Positions 7,708 through 14,468 of a stretch of 35,388 nucleotides of DNA are shown piece after piece. The notes under the pieces are model-generated. The model did not search any database, was not told the DNA's origin, and saw nothing but the letters and a program-made list of their open reading frames with translations. Location of the stretch: assembly GCA_947245585.1 (NCBI GenBank), contig CAMXPV010000038.1, positions 1 through 35,388 on the forward strand, given 5' to 3'. The DNA comes from an uncultured Lachnospiraceae bacterium. Its GTDB lineage: Bacteria > Bacillota > Clostridia > Lachnospirales > Lachnospiraceae. The position numbers and the translations under genes were made by a program. How positions within the stretch are numbered: position 1 is the stretch's first letter; the number at the start of each line of letters is the position of its first letter.

Positions 7708-10063
7708 ATTGGTTCCCCACTACGCGCATATACACAGAAAACAAAACCGCATGTCCATTCTGTGTATCGTTCTTTCGGTATTCCTCGTCGCTGCCATTTT
7801 CGGTATGGCGGACATGTATATCCGGAGCATGATCCTGAAAACCAAACAGGACGACGGCAACTGGCATATTGTCCTGAAAAATGTCAGCGATGAGACAGCG
7901 TCTATGATTGCCGCCCGGCCGGAAGTCAAAGCATTCTCCTGCTACGGCGTTCTGAATTACAGACTTGACATGGATTACACCATAGGCGGAACGGATACGG
8001 TGATCTGCGGCGTGGATGCTCCCTATGTGACAGACATCTATGCCGGTCTTGTCTCGGAGGGCGATTTTCCGCAAACCGAAAACGAGGTGTTGGTAACTTC
8101 CAATGTCCGCAAAGCGTTGCATGTTGACCTGGGAAATCAAATAATGATTCGCGATGCCTCCGGAACGGAAACCGCCTATACCATATGCGGATTTTTGGAA
8201 AACCCGCCCATGATACTGCGCAAGGACATATACGGTGTGGTGATGAACACAAGCGCATTCCGCTCCTTCTTCCCTGATGTCACCGACGGAGAACCGGACG
8301 ATTATAACAGTATCTTCATGGTACAGTTTGCAGGTCACAGACATTTGCGGGAAACCATAAACGATATCAAAACACAGTTTTCCCTCACAGACACACAGGT
8401 AGGCGAACAGGCCATGCTGCTTGGGCTGCTCGGCCAGAGCGACGAAGGAAATCTGTTCATGGTTTCCATCTATTCCGCTGCCCTTTTTCTCTCCGTGCTT
8501 GTTCTTGCTGCCGGTGTTCTTATGATCGCCAGCAGTTTAAACAGCAATTTCGCCGGACGGACAGCCTTTTTCGGTATGCTGCGCTGTATCGGTGCAACAC
8601 CGAAACAGATCATCCGCTTAGTGCACCGGGAAGCTCTCACCCTTTGCGGTTTCGCCATTCCTGTAGCTTTGGCGGTTAGTATCGCGGTTATCTGGATTTT
8701 GTGCGCCCTGCTCCGCTTCCTAAGTCCCAAATATTTTGATACCATGCCGGCTTTTGCCATCAGCCTGCCAAGCATTTTTGCCGGAATCCTGATCGGCATT
8801 TTAACCGTATTTCTCGCCGCCCGCGCGCCTGCAAAAAAAGCTGCCGGCGTATCACCCCTGACAGCGGTGAGCGGCCAGATTCATACAGCCCCGGTTCGCA
8901 GAGCGGCAAACACGTTTTTCTGTAAGGTAGACACCGCCCTTGGAATCCATCACGCCACGGGAAACCGCAAAAGCTTTCTTCTCGTGACAGCCAGTTTTGC
9001 CCTGAGCATTATCCTGTTTCTCTCCTTTTCCACCACAGTGGACTTTATGAAACACGCCCTAAATGCTCTGCATCCATGGACGCCTGATTTCTCCCTTGTG
9101 TCGGCAGACAATGCCTGCACGCTTGACCCCGGCCTGCCCGCCGAACTATCCAGGCACCCTGCTGTCAAACGCGTCTATGGCAGAATGTTTGCCTATGACC
9201 TTCCAGCCACAGTAAACGGCAATGCGGCCACCGTCATGCTGATTTCCTATGACGATATCCAGTTTAAATGGGGCAAAAAATATCTGATTGACGGCTCCGT
9301 CTCCGACGCTCTGGATTATACCGGCACAGGGCTTGCCGTCGCCACACCGCAATATAACGATACCACTGCAATCAAAAACGGAGACAGCGTAACGCTCACG
9401 ACTACAACCGGCTCACACAATATCAACATCGTCGGCACTGTGTCCGAATGTCCCTTTAACACGGAAAGCGGTGAAATCATACTCTGCTCGGAAGACACCT
9501 TCCGTCAGCTGACCGGTTTAAACGCCTACACAGTCATTGATGTCCAATTAAAACGCAGCGCAGCCGATGAAGATATTGACACAATCCGAGCGGCCGCAGG
9601 CACGGGCGTTACCTTTTCCGACCGTCGGGCGGACAATCAAAATGTGCTTGGCGCAGGATATGCCTTCCACCTTTTTATCTATGGCTTTCTGATCCTGATC
9701 GCTCTGGTTACCGTCTGCAATATCATAAACTGTGTCGCTATGAGTGTAGAAGCCAGACGGAAACAATACGGCGGCCTGCGCGCCATCGGTCTGAGCGCCA
9801 GACAATTATCCCGGATGGTTATCTCCGAAACGCTCGCCTACGCTGTCTCAGGCGGCATCATCGGCACGACGGCCGGCCTTTTCCTAAACAAAAAGCTGTT
9901 TACCCTGTTGGTGACGACCCGTTGGCATGAAGTTTGGAAGCTCCCTGTTGCAGAACTATGTATGATTCTCATTGTCATGTGCATTTCCATTTTTCTGGCT
10001 GTGAAAAGTCCCCTGAAAAAACTGCGGCAAATGTCCATCGTAGACACAATCGGCGGGTACTGA
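7691..10063 (+). CDS. FtsX-type ABC transporter permease, two-ectodomain form
   Basis: A 790-residue permease with two tandem FtsX-like halves. Each half has one leading membrane segment (about 21-42 and 425-450), an extracytoplasmic domain of roughly 200-220 residues, and a cluster of three membrane segments (about 262-395 and 660-785). The conserved cytoplasmic turns are RTAFFGMLRCIGATPKQI and RKQYGGLRAIGLSARQL. This eight-helix duplicated layout resembles LolCE/MacB-like exporters more than the ten-helix BceB type with its single large loop. GGAGAGG precedes the ATG at 7691; the upstream-extended frame lies within the ATPase gene. Substrate unknown; envelope stress or peptide resistance is inferred from context. 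Confidence 0.92.
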   Translation: MKNYLELVPHYAHIHRKQNRMSILCIVLSVFLVAAIFGMADMYIRSMILKTKQDDGNWHIVLKNVSDETASMIAARPEVKAFSCYGVLNYRLDMDYTIGGTDTVICGVDAPYVTDIYAGLVSEGDFPQTENEVLVTSNVRKALHVDLGNQIMIRDASGTETAYTICGFLENPPMILRKDIYGVVMNTSAFRSFFPDVTDGEPDDYNSIFMVQFAGHRHLRETINDIKTQFSLTDTQVGEQAMLLGLLGQSDEGNLFMVSIYSAALFLSVLVLAAGVLMIASSLNSNFAGRTAFFGMLRCIGATPKQIIRLVHREALTLCGFAIPVALAVSIAVIWILCALLRFLSPKYFDTMPAFAISLPSIFAGILIGILTVFLAARAPAKKAAGVSPLTAVSGQIHTAPVRRAANTFFCKVDTALGIHHATGNRKSFLLVTASFALSIILFLSFSTTVDFMKHALNALHPWTPDFSLVSADNACTLDPGLPAELSRHPAVKRVYGRMFAYDLPATVNGNAATVMLISYDDIQFKWGKKYLIDGSVSDALDYTGTGLAVATPQYNDTTAIKNGDSVTLTTTTGSHNINIVGTVSECPFNTESGEIILCSEDTFRQLTGLNAYTVIDVQLKRSAADEDIDTIRAAAGTGVTFSDRRADNQNVLGAGYAFHLFIYGFLILIALVTVCNIINCVAMSVEARRKQYGGLRAIGLSARQLSRMVISETLAYAVSGGIIGTTAGLFLNKKLFTLLVTTRWHEVWKLPVAELCMILIVMCISIFLAVKSPLKKLRQMSIVDTIGGY

Positions 10064-10073
10064 TGTACCCGCC
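10052..10073 (+). terminator. Hairpin at the end of the first transporter operon
   Basis: GGCGGGTAC-TGAT-GTACCCGCC is a perfect 9-bp stem with a 4-nt loop that contains the permease stop codon TGA. Only a weak T-rich tract follows, so it is either a poor intrinsic terminator or a 3'-end stabiliser. It separates the operon from the convergent gene at 10107. Confidence 0.6.
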
Positions 10074-10106
10074 GTCACCTTCATTTGATCCCGGTTCGTT
10101 TTCTGC

Positions 10107-10820
10107 TCACTCCCCTGTCATCTCCCGATACTCCTTCGTGCCCACATCGCTCCACGCCTTCTTCCCTGAAGCCACAACCTTCCCGGTAATCGTCTCCACC
10201 GCATACATATCTACGATCGCTTCATTCTCCGATCCTTCGGCGGTACGGTACAGCACCAACAGCTCACAGGCCCCGTTTTTGGAAGGCCGGTCATATACCA
10301 GACTGTAAGAATATGTTTTGCCGTCCTCCTCTGAAATCTTAGTCCCCAATTCAATGTACAGATTCCCTTTGGCGTTATAGTACACCTCATAGGAAAATCC
10401 TTCCTCCGAAAGCACGGCATCATAGACAGCCCTCGCGGCCGTCTCCCTGTAATCCGCCTCCGGTTCCTGTTCCATTTCCGGTTCTGTTTCCGGAAGTTTC
10501 TCCTCCGCTTTGTCTTCTTTCCAAGCATTTTCAGAGGGCTTCTGCACATGCTCCTCCCATTCCGCTTCATGCCGCTTATTGTCAGATTGGATTTCCATCC
10601 GCTCCTCCTGTGTCCCAAGCAAAATAAAAAACATCGCCAGAAAACAATAGAGGCCGCATACAAACACGGCCGCCGCGATACAAAATGCTTTCACGGACTG
10701 ATGAACATGCTCGTTTCGGTACAAGAGCACAAGCGCAAAGACGAGAATGATAATCGGCATCATCACTCCCACGATCATCTGTCCCAACATCTTCACCCAT
10801 ACAGGAAAAAAATTCATCAT
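10107..10820 (-). CDS. Hypothetical protein with two membrane segments and acidic linker
   Basis: I do not recognise this 237-residue protein. Two hydrophobic segments (about 10-33 and 43-68) form a hairpin. They are followed by a strongly charged, Glu-rich linker (about 70-125, rich in PETEPEMEQEPE-like runs) and a soluble C-terminal domain (about 125-237) whose YYNAKGNLYIEL and YSLVYDRPSKNGACELLVLY stretches look like a small beta-rich fold. AAAGGGCGG lies upstream of two adjacent ATG codons at 10820/10817. It has its own strong promoter and convergent neighbours, so it is monocistronic. A DUF-type membrane-anchored sensor or lipid-surface protein is possible but unsupported. Confidence 0.75.
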   Translation of the reverse strand: MMNFFPVWVKMLGQMIVGVMMPIIILVFALVLLYRNEHVHQSVKAFCIAAAVFVCGLYCFLAMFFILLGTQEERMEIQSDNKRHEAEWEEHVQKPSENAWKEDKAEEKLPETEPEMEQEPEADYRETAARAVYDAVLSEEGFSYEVYYNAKGNLYIELGTKISEEDGKTYSYSLVYDRPSKNGACELLVLYRTAEGSENEAIVDMYAVETITGKVVASGKKAWSDVGTKEYREMTGE

Positions 10821-10843
10821 CTTAACATCACCGCCCTTTTTCC

Positions 10844-10872
10844 AGTATAGGCATATTCAACATCATAGTCAA
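10844..10872 (-). promoter_or_regulatory. Promoter of the two-TM hypothetical gene
   Basis: On the minus strand TTGACT (10867-10872) and TATACT (10844-10849) are separated by 17 bp, 24 nt before the start codon. This is a near-consensus SigA promoter. Confidence 0.82.
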
Positions 10873-10888
10873 ATTTTTATAAATTAAG

Positions 10889-10915
10889 GGGCGATAGCAT
10901 TTTAGGCCGTCGCCC
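10889..10915 (-). terminator. Possible terminator after the acetyltransferase gene
   Basis: On the minus strand GGGCGA (10910-10915) pairs with TCGCCC (10889-10894) around a 15-nt loop that can itself pair partly. The tail CCTTAATTT is only moderately T-rich. Its place, about 45 nt after the acetyltransferase stop, fits a terminator. Confidence 0.5.
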
Positions 10916-10959
10916 TTTGACCGTTTCTGCTAAGTTCATGGCCTGTATAGGGAGATACA

Positions 10960-11538
10960 CTAAATCTTTCGTATTACACGACAGGGGTTACCTACTGCCA
11001 ATGAGTTTTCTGGTACATCTTTTGTGACAACGCTTCCAGCGCCTATAACAGAACCGTCACCTATTGTTACACCCGGAAGGACAATAACACCTCCTCCCAA
11101 CCAACAGCCATTCCCAATTTTTATTGGCAATGCATAGGTATGCCGGACTAACTGACCCGTTTCGGGATTCTCAACATATCTTTCCGCTAACGGGACAGGG
11201 TGTGTTGCTGTATAAAGCTGTACATTTGAAGCAATCAGCACATTATCTCCAATGATAATTTTATTGCAGTCTACAAAAGTACAATTCATGTTAACTGATA
11301 CATTGTTTCCCATGAAAATGTTTCGCCCATAATCGCATATAAATGGTGATGCAACAGATACTTTTGTGCCAATCTTTCCACATAACTCCCTTAGAATTCT
11401 TTCCTTTTCCTCTTTCTGTTCATATGCAAGGGCATTGTATTCCTGTAACAATTTTCTTGCATGGCTTTTAAAGTCCAGAAAGATTTTGTCATGACAGTTA
11501 TAATCTTCTCCCGCCATACATTTTTCCAATTCGGTCAT
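10960..11538 (-). CDS. Sugar O-acetyltransferase of the maltose/galactoside (LacA/Maa/NodL) family
   Basis: A 192-residue cytoplasmic enzyme that moves an acetyl group from acetyl-CoA to a sugar hydroxyl. The N-terminal MTELEKCMAGEDYNCHD motif is the Mac-domain signature of maltose acetyltransferases. The left-handed beta-helix follows with hexapeptide repeats such as IGDNVLIASNVQLYTATHP, including the catalytic His in THP, and IGNGCWLGGGVIVLPGVTIGDGSVIGAGSVVTKDVP. I start it at 11538, where GGAGGTGAC is ideally placed. The longer frame to 11673 crosses a terminator and the end of the RpiR gene. It sits in an AT-rich pocket with the RpiR regulator, which suggests shared transfer and a sugar-linked role. 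Substrate unknown. Confidence 0.9.
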   Translation of the reverse strand: MTELEKCMAGEDYNCHDKIFLDFKSHARKLLQEYNALAYEQKEEKERILRELCGKIGTKVSVASPFICDYGRNIFMGNNVSVNMNCTFVDCNKIIIGDNVLIASNVQLYTATHPVPLAERYVENPETGQLVRHTYALPIKIGNGCWLGGGVIVLPGVTIGDGSVIGAGSVVTKDVPENSLAVGNPCRVIRKI

Positions 11539-11564
11539 AATGTCACCTCCGTGTTTCATGGTAG

Positions 11565-11594
11565 AAAAAAACCTGTTACAAAGCAAGTAACAGG
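11565..11594 (-). terminator. Intrinsic terminator between rpiR and the acetyltransferase gene
   Basis: On the minus strand CCTGTTAC (11587-11594) and GTAACAGG (11572-11579) form a perfect 8-bp stem with a 7-nt loop, followed by seven T residues (11565-11571). It ends the rpiR message only 26 nt before the acetyltransferase start codon, so that gene depends on read-through or on a promoter inside rpiR. A weak candidate -10, TATAAT, lies at 11693-11698. Confidence 0.88.
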
Positions 11595-11602
11595 CTGTTT
11601 TC

Positions 11603-12316
11603 TTATATTCTTTTTGCAAGTGTTTCAATAACAAAAATGACTGGAACTTGTGTCGTTCCGTTATATCCACCATTAATCCGTTTCGTGTTTAAATTATAAG
11701 AGAAATTCCAGTCCGACAATTTTGCCAAAGTTGATAGCGGGGAATTAGTAATACTTAACACGCAGCATTTCTTTTTCTTAAACTGGTTAATTGCTTCAAT
11801 CAGTCTTTCGGTTTCACCGCTTTCTGAAAAAGCAATAACAACTGTGTTCTTCCAACGAAAAGAATCTATCGGATAAAGCGCATCTTCAAGCCCTACGGCA
11901 AAATGCCCCATATTGGAAAAATATCTTGCTCCGTATTTTGCTAATGTTCCCGATGAACCTATACCGATAAAGATTATCAAATCAGCTTTTCTAAGAACGT
12001 CAATCGCAAACAATAATTTTTCCTCAAAGGCACTTGAATTTGCCCTTGTAAAAAAATCCGAAAGTTCCTGTAAATCTTCCATCGGCGGGCAGGCAGCCTG
12101 CAAGGTAATCTCCTTTTTCAGAGCTTCCTTAAATTCTGAATACCCGTCAAAATTGTTTTTATTGCAAAAACGCAATATGGTAGACGTAGATACTTGGAGT
12201 TCTTTTGCAAGCTCTCTAATAGTCATATATTGTATTTTATCAATATAGGAGATGATATACCGATAAATGCGAATATCTGTTTCGTTATACTTTTGTATTT
12301 CTTCATACGAAAACAT
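11603..12316 (-). CDS. MurR/RpiR-family transcriptional regulator with SIS domain
   Basis: A 237-residue regulator. The N-terminal helix-turn-helix (about 1-75) contains MTIRELAKELQVSTSTILRFCNKNNFDGYSEFKEAL, the typical RpiR motif. The C-terminal sugar-phosphate-binding SIS domain (about 95-230) includes IIFIGIGSSGTLAKYGARYFSNMG and VVIAFSESGETERLIEAINQFKKK, whose Ser/Gly-rich loops bind phosphosugars. It is slightly shorter than many family members but appears intact. It is AT-rich compared with flanking genes. Its likely operators are the inverted repeats at 12388-12474, between it and the divergent HD gene (inference). The effector is presumably a sugar phosphate. Confidence 0.92.
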   Translation of the reverse strand: MFSYEEIQKYNETDIRIYRYIISYIDKIQYMTIRELAKELQVSTSTILRFCNKNNFDGYSEFKEALKKEITLQAACPPMEDLQELSDFFTRANSSAFEEKLLFAIDVLRKADLIIFIGIGSSGTLAKYGARYFSNMGHFAVGLEDALYPIDSFRWKNTVVIAFSESGETERLIEAINQFKKKKCCVLSITNSPLSTLAKLSDWNFSYNLNTKRINGGYNGTTQVPVIFVIETLAKRI

Positions 12317-12348
12317 ACTATATTTCCTCCAACGTATTAGATTCCTTG

Positions 12349-12377
12349 ATTATATACTGGTTTTTTACGCTTTACAA
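12349..12377 (-). promoter_or_regulatory. Promoter of the RpiR regulator gene
   Basis: On the minus strand TTGTAA (12372-12377) and a perfect TATAAT (12349-12354) are 17 bp apart. The ATG at 12316 follows with a TTGGAGGA ribosome site. The nearer inverted repeat begins about 10 bp upstream of the -35 box. Confidence 0.85.
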
Positions 12378-12387
12378 GCACATATTA

Positions 12388-12474
12388 TCTGCATATTATC
12401 ATAACAATTTATATGCAGAAAACATGATTTTTGTCTTGTTTTTCTGCATATAGTACGATATTGTTATATGCAGA
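12388..12474. repeat. Two inverted repeats of identical geometry, candidate RpiR operators
   Basis: Four copies of the 9-mer TCTGCATAT or its complement ATATGCAGA occur at 12388-12396, 12411-12419, 12443-12451 and 12466-12474. They form two inverted repeats, each with 9-bp arms and a 14-bp centre, and the second is offset from the first by exactly 55 bp. The right-hand repeat overlaps the probable promoter of the HD-domain gene; the left-hand one flanks the rpiR promoter. Spacing and symmetry point to a cooperative, possibly looping, dimeric or tetrameric regulator. Confidence 0.8.
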
Positions 12475-12490
12475 AAAAGGCTTATATAAC
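12461..12490 (+). promoter_or_regulatory. Probable promoter of the HD-domain gene
   Basis: TTGTTA (12461-12466) is followed 18 bp later by TATAAC (12485-12490). The spacer contains the last operator arm ATATGCAGA, so a protein bound there would block or modulate initiation. Other -10 registers (TATATA at 12483) are possible. Confidence 0.55.
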
Positions 12491-12532
12491 GGATTATAAA
12501 GATAAAAACTGCTATTTTGAGGAGGAAACATA

Positions 12533-13132
12533 ATGGAATTAACAAGACAGACTGCGGAACAAGCCTTACAGGAAGCATCAAAAACCAATCCCGGCCCATG
12601 GATCGACCATGTCCACTATGTCGCACAGGCCTGTGAAAATATTGCGGCGCGCTGCAAAAATTTATCATCCGAGCAGGCTTACCTCTACGGCCTGCTGCAC
12701 GATATCGGACGCTATGCGGGAGTGAGTTCGGAAAAGCATCTGATAGACGGCTACCGCTACTGCATGGAACGCGGGTGGGAAAAAGCCGCGCAGATCTGTA
12801 TCTCCCACGCGTTTATGATACAGGATATCAACACCTCCATCGGGGAATTTGATGTAAGCGTTGAAGATTACCTGTTTATGAAAGATTTTGTGGCAAACGC
12901 CGTCTATGACGATTATGACCGTCTGGTGCAGCTCTGCGACTCCCTGGCATTGCCGACGGGTTTCTGCCTTTTGGAAAAAAGATTTGTAGATGTAACCATA
13001 CGGTACGGCGTTCACCCGGCGACAATAGACAGATGGAAAAAAGTGTTAGAGATTAAAGCAATGTTTGAAAAGCAGATCGGCTGCTCCATCTACGATCTGC
13101 TTCCCGGCGTTGTGGAAAACAGCTTTCTATAA
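12533..13132 (+). CDS. HD-domain protein (putative phosphohydrolase)
   Basis: A 199-residue cytoplasmic protein with an HD metal-binding signature: His residues at about 26-28 (IDHVHYV), then LYGLLHDIGR with H56-D57, a later ISHAFM His, and an Asp in DDYDRLVQLCDSLALP. Such small HD proteins are metal-dependent phosphohydrolases, often of nucleotides; the substrate here is unknown. The ribosome site GAGGAGG is strong. The gene is divergent from rpiR across the operator region, so control by that regulator is plausible. Its 3' end overlaps the convergent ddh gene by 6 bp. Confidence 0.88.
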   Translation: MELTRQTAEQALQEASKTNPGPWIDHVHYVAQACENIAARCKNLSSEQAYLYGLLHDIGRYAGVSSEKHLIDGYRYCMERGWEKAAQICISHAFMIQDINTSIGEFDVSVEDYLFMKDFVANAVYDDYDRLVQLCDSLALPTGFCLLEKRFVDVTIRYGVHPATIDRWKKVLEIKAMFEKQIGCSIYDLLPGVVENSFL

Positions 13133-14113
13133 CATCTTCGCCCGCAGTTCTTCTCCGCTCAATGCGCTCAGATAAGCCGGCGGAATATCAAACACGGTTT
13201 TCGCTCCGGTCTGCCCCTCCTTCGCAAGGCGGTACGCCGCTCTCGCGTAAGCGACAATCACACAGGAAGTAAATTCCGGATTGGAATCCAATTTCAAGCA
13301 GTACTCGATCAGATGGCTGTTCTCTTCCTCCCACCCGGTCTTTCCGCTGCGGAGCACAAAGCCGCCGTGGGGGATGCCGCTGTGATCCCTCTTTAGTTCT
13401 TCCTCACTGATAAAATGTACGGTGGTGTCGTAATCTGCAAAGTAATTGGGCATGGTTTTGATCTCCTGCTCCACCTTTGCGGCATCCGCCCCCTCCTCCA
13501 GAACTACAAAACACTCTCTGGTATGTTTTTCGCGTGTGGAAAGCTCCGGGTTTTTCCCCACTCTCACCGCTTCCAGCGCCGTCTCAACAGGAATCGTATA
13601 CTGTTTGGCATCCTTCACGCCCTCGATCCGTCTGATCGCATCGGAATGTCCCTGACTGACACCTTTTCCCCAAAACGTATAATCCCTGCCGTTTGGCAAA
13701 ATCGCAGAGGCATACATTCTGTTTAAAGAAAACATGCCTGGATCCCAACCGACAGAAATAATGCCCACTTTCCCCGCTTCCTTTGCTGCCTTATCCACAG
13801 CTTCAAAATGTGTTGGTATGTTTGCATGGGTATCAAAACTGTCCACCACGTTGAATAATTTTGCATATTCGGGTGTCTGCGTCGGCAGATCCGTGGCGCT
13901 GCCGCCGCATAAAATCATTACGTCGATCTTATCCTTCCATGCCGCAGCCTCAGACACATGGCAGACCGAAGCCTCCCTGGTCAGAATAGAGACCTGTTTC
14001 GGATCCCTTCTTGTGAATACCGCCGCAAGCTCCATGTCGGGATTCTGCCTGATGGCGCATTCCACGCCGCGTCCCAGATTGCCGTAACCTAAAATTCCGA
14101 TTTGAATAGCCAT
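13127..14113 (-). CDS. ddh: meso-Diaminopimelate D-dehydrogenase
   Basis: A 328-residue NADP-dependent enzyme that makes meso-diaminopimelate directly from tetrahydrodipicolinate and ammonia, giving a one-step route to lysine and peptidoglycan precursor. The Rossmann start IGILGYGNLGRGVECAI covers about 3-20. The family-typical stretches SFDTHANIPTHFEAVDKAAKEAG, VGWDPGMFSLNR and GVSQGHSDAIRRIEGVKDAKQYT are all present. Length is as expected. I start at 14113, behind GGAGGAAAG; the longer open frame runs into hairpins downstream of the 6S-like RNA. No separate promoter is obvious between that RNA and ddh, so read-through from the RNA promoter may feed it. Confidence 0.96.
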   Translation of the reverse strand: MAIQIGILGYGNLGRGVECAIRQNPDMELAAVFTRRDPKQVSILTREASVCHVSEAAAWKDKIDVMILCGGSATDLPTQTPEYAKLFNVVDSFDTHANIPTHFEAVDKAAKEAGKVGIISVGWDPGMFSLNRMYASAILPNGRDYTFWGKGVSQGHSDAIRRIEGVKDAKQYTIPVETALEAVRVGKNPELSTREKHTRECFVVLEEGADAAKVEQEIKTMPNYFADYDTTVHFISEEELKRDHSGIPHGGFVLRSGKTGWEEENSHLIEYCLKLDSNPEFTSCVIVAYARAAYRLAKEGQTGAKTVFDIPPAYLSALSGEELRAKML

Positions 14114-14127
14114 CTTTCCTCCATTCC

Positions 14128-14156
14128 GAAGGAAATCCAAACTGTGAATTTCCTTC
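14128..14156 (-). other. Hairpin in the ddh 5' leader
   Basis: GAAGGAAAT and ATTTCCTTC form a perfect 9-bp stem with an 11-nt loop, immediately upstream of the ddh ribosome site. No T-run follows, so this is not a terminator; it may protect or gate the ribosome site. Confidence 0.55.
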
Positions 14157-14162
14157 ATCTGC

Positions 14163-14191
14163 AAAAGCAGCCGCACATGACGACTGCTTTT
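14163..14191 (-). terminator. Probable terminator after the 6S-like RNA
   Basis: On the minus strand AAAAGCAGTCG pairs with CGGCTGCTTTT (11 bp with one G-T pair) around a 7-nt loop; the T-run is the end of the stem itself. It lies about 30 nt past the closing stem of the RNA and 50 nt before ddh. Confidence 0.6.
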
Positions 14192-14221
14192 CCATCTTTT
14201 GTATATATCCCCAAAATGCCG

Positions 14222-14395
14222 GATCTTGTATTTTGACTCCTAGCAACGCTAGGTGGGTAACCGCAACCATACTTCTGTCTTCCACTGCGTAATGCCTTAA
14301 AGGCTGGAGGCCTGACATCTATATGACAATGTAGGAATCCCGTTTAAAGTATCTGTAGGTTCAAAATAACAAGACTTTATCGCGCATTTCAGGTT
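14222..14395 (-). ncRNA. ssrS: Probable 6S RNA
   Basis: A strong promoter starts a structured RNA with no open frame. The ends close by UCUUGU (14369-14374) with ACAAGA (14224-14229), next to AUUUUGA with UCAAAAU, giving a long interrupted terminal stem. Inside lie CCUAGC-GUU-GCUAGG, a short hairpin on the 3' side of what would be the central bubble, and a GCCUUUAAGGC palindrome. The UUGAACCUAC and GGUUACCCACC stretches match my memory of Firmicute 6S RNAs, which bind SigA-RNA polymerase by mimicking an open promoter. The size (about 170-180 nt) fits. Ends are estimated; a covariance-model search would settle it. Confidence 0.7.
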
Positions 14396-14401
14396 ACCTC
14401 T

Positions 14402-14430
14402 ATTATATCCGAATTGACCGCAGAATACAA
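14402..14430 (-). promoter_or_regulatory. Promoter of the 6S-like RNA
   Basis: On the minus strand TTGTAT (14425-14430) and a perfect TATAAT (14402-14407) are 17 bp apart. The predicted start is near 14395, before any coding frame. Confidence 0.82.
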
Positions 14431-14468
14431 CAGAATTTTTTGCCATAAGCTGCCGTTATTTACAAATT

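Noticed and set aside
7583..8344. 253-codon open frame on the minus strand opposite the first permease
   Set aside because: It lies fully antisense to the ATPase and permease genes, whose motifs are clear; no promoter or ribosome site supports it.
4955..10063. Naming the first module BceRSAB
   Set aside because: The operator resembles BceR sites, but the kinase has a long outer loop and the permease has two ectodomains with eight helices, so a Bce name is not justified.
12388..12474. CRISPR-like repeat array
   Set aside because: The four 9-mers alternate in orientation and form two palindromes; there are no spacer-repeat units or cas genes.
14222..14400. Lysine riboswitch upstream of ddh
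   Set aside because: Expected for a lysine-pathway gene, but the conserved lysine-riboswitch core is not seen; promoter, closing stem and internal hairpins fit 6S RNA better.
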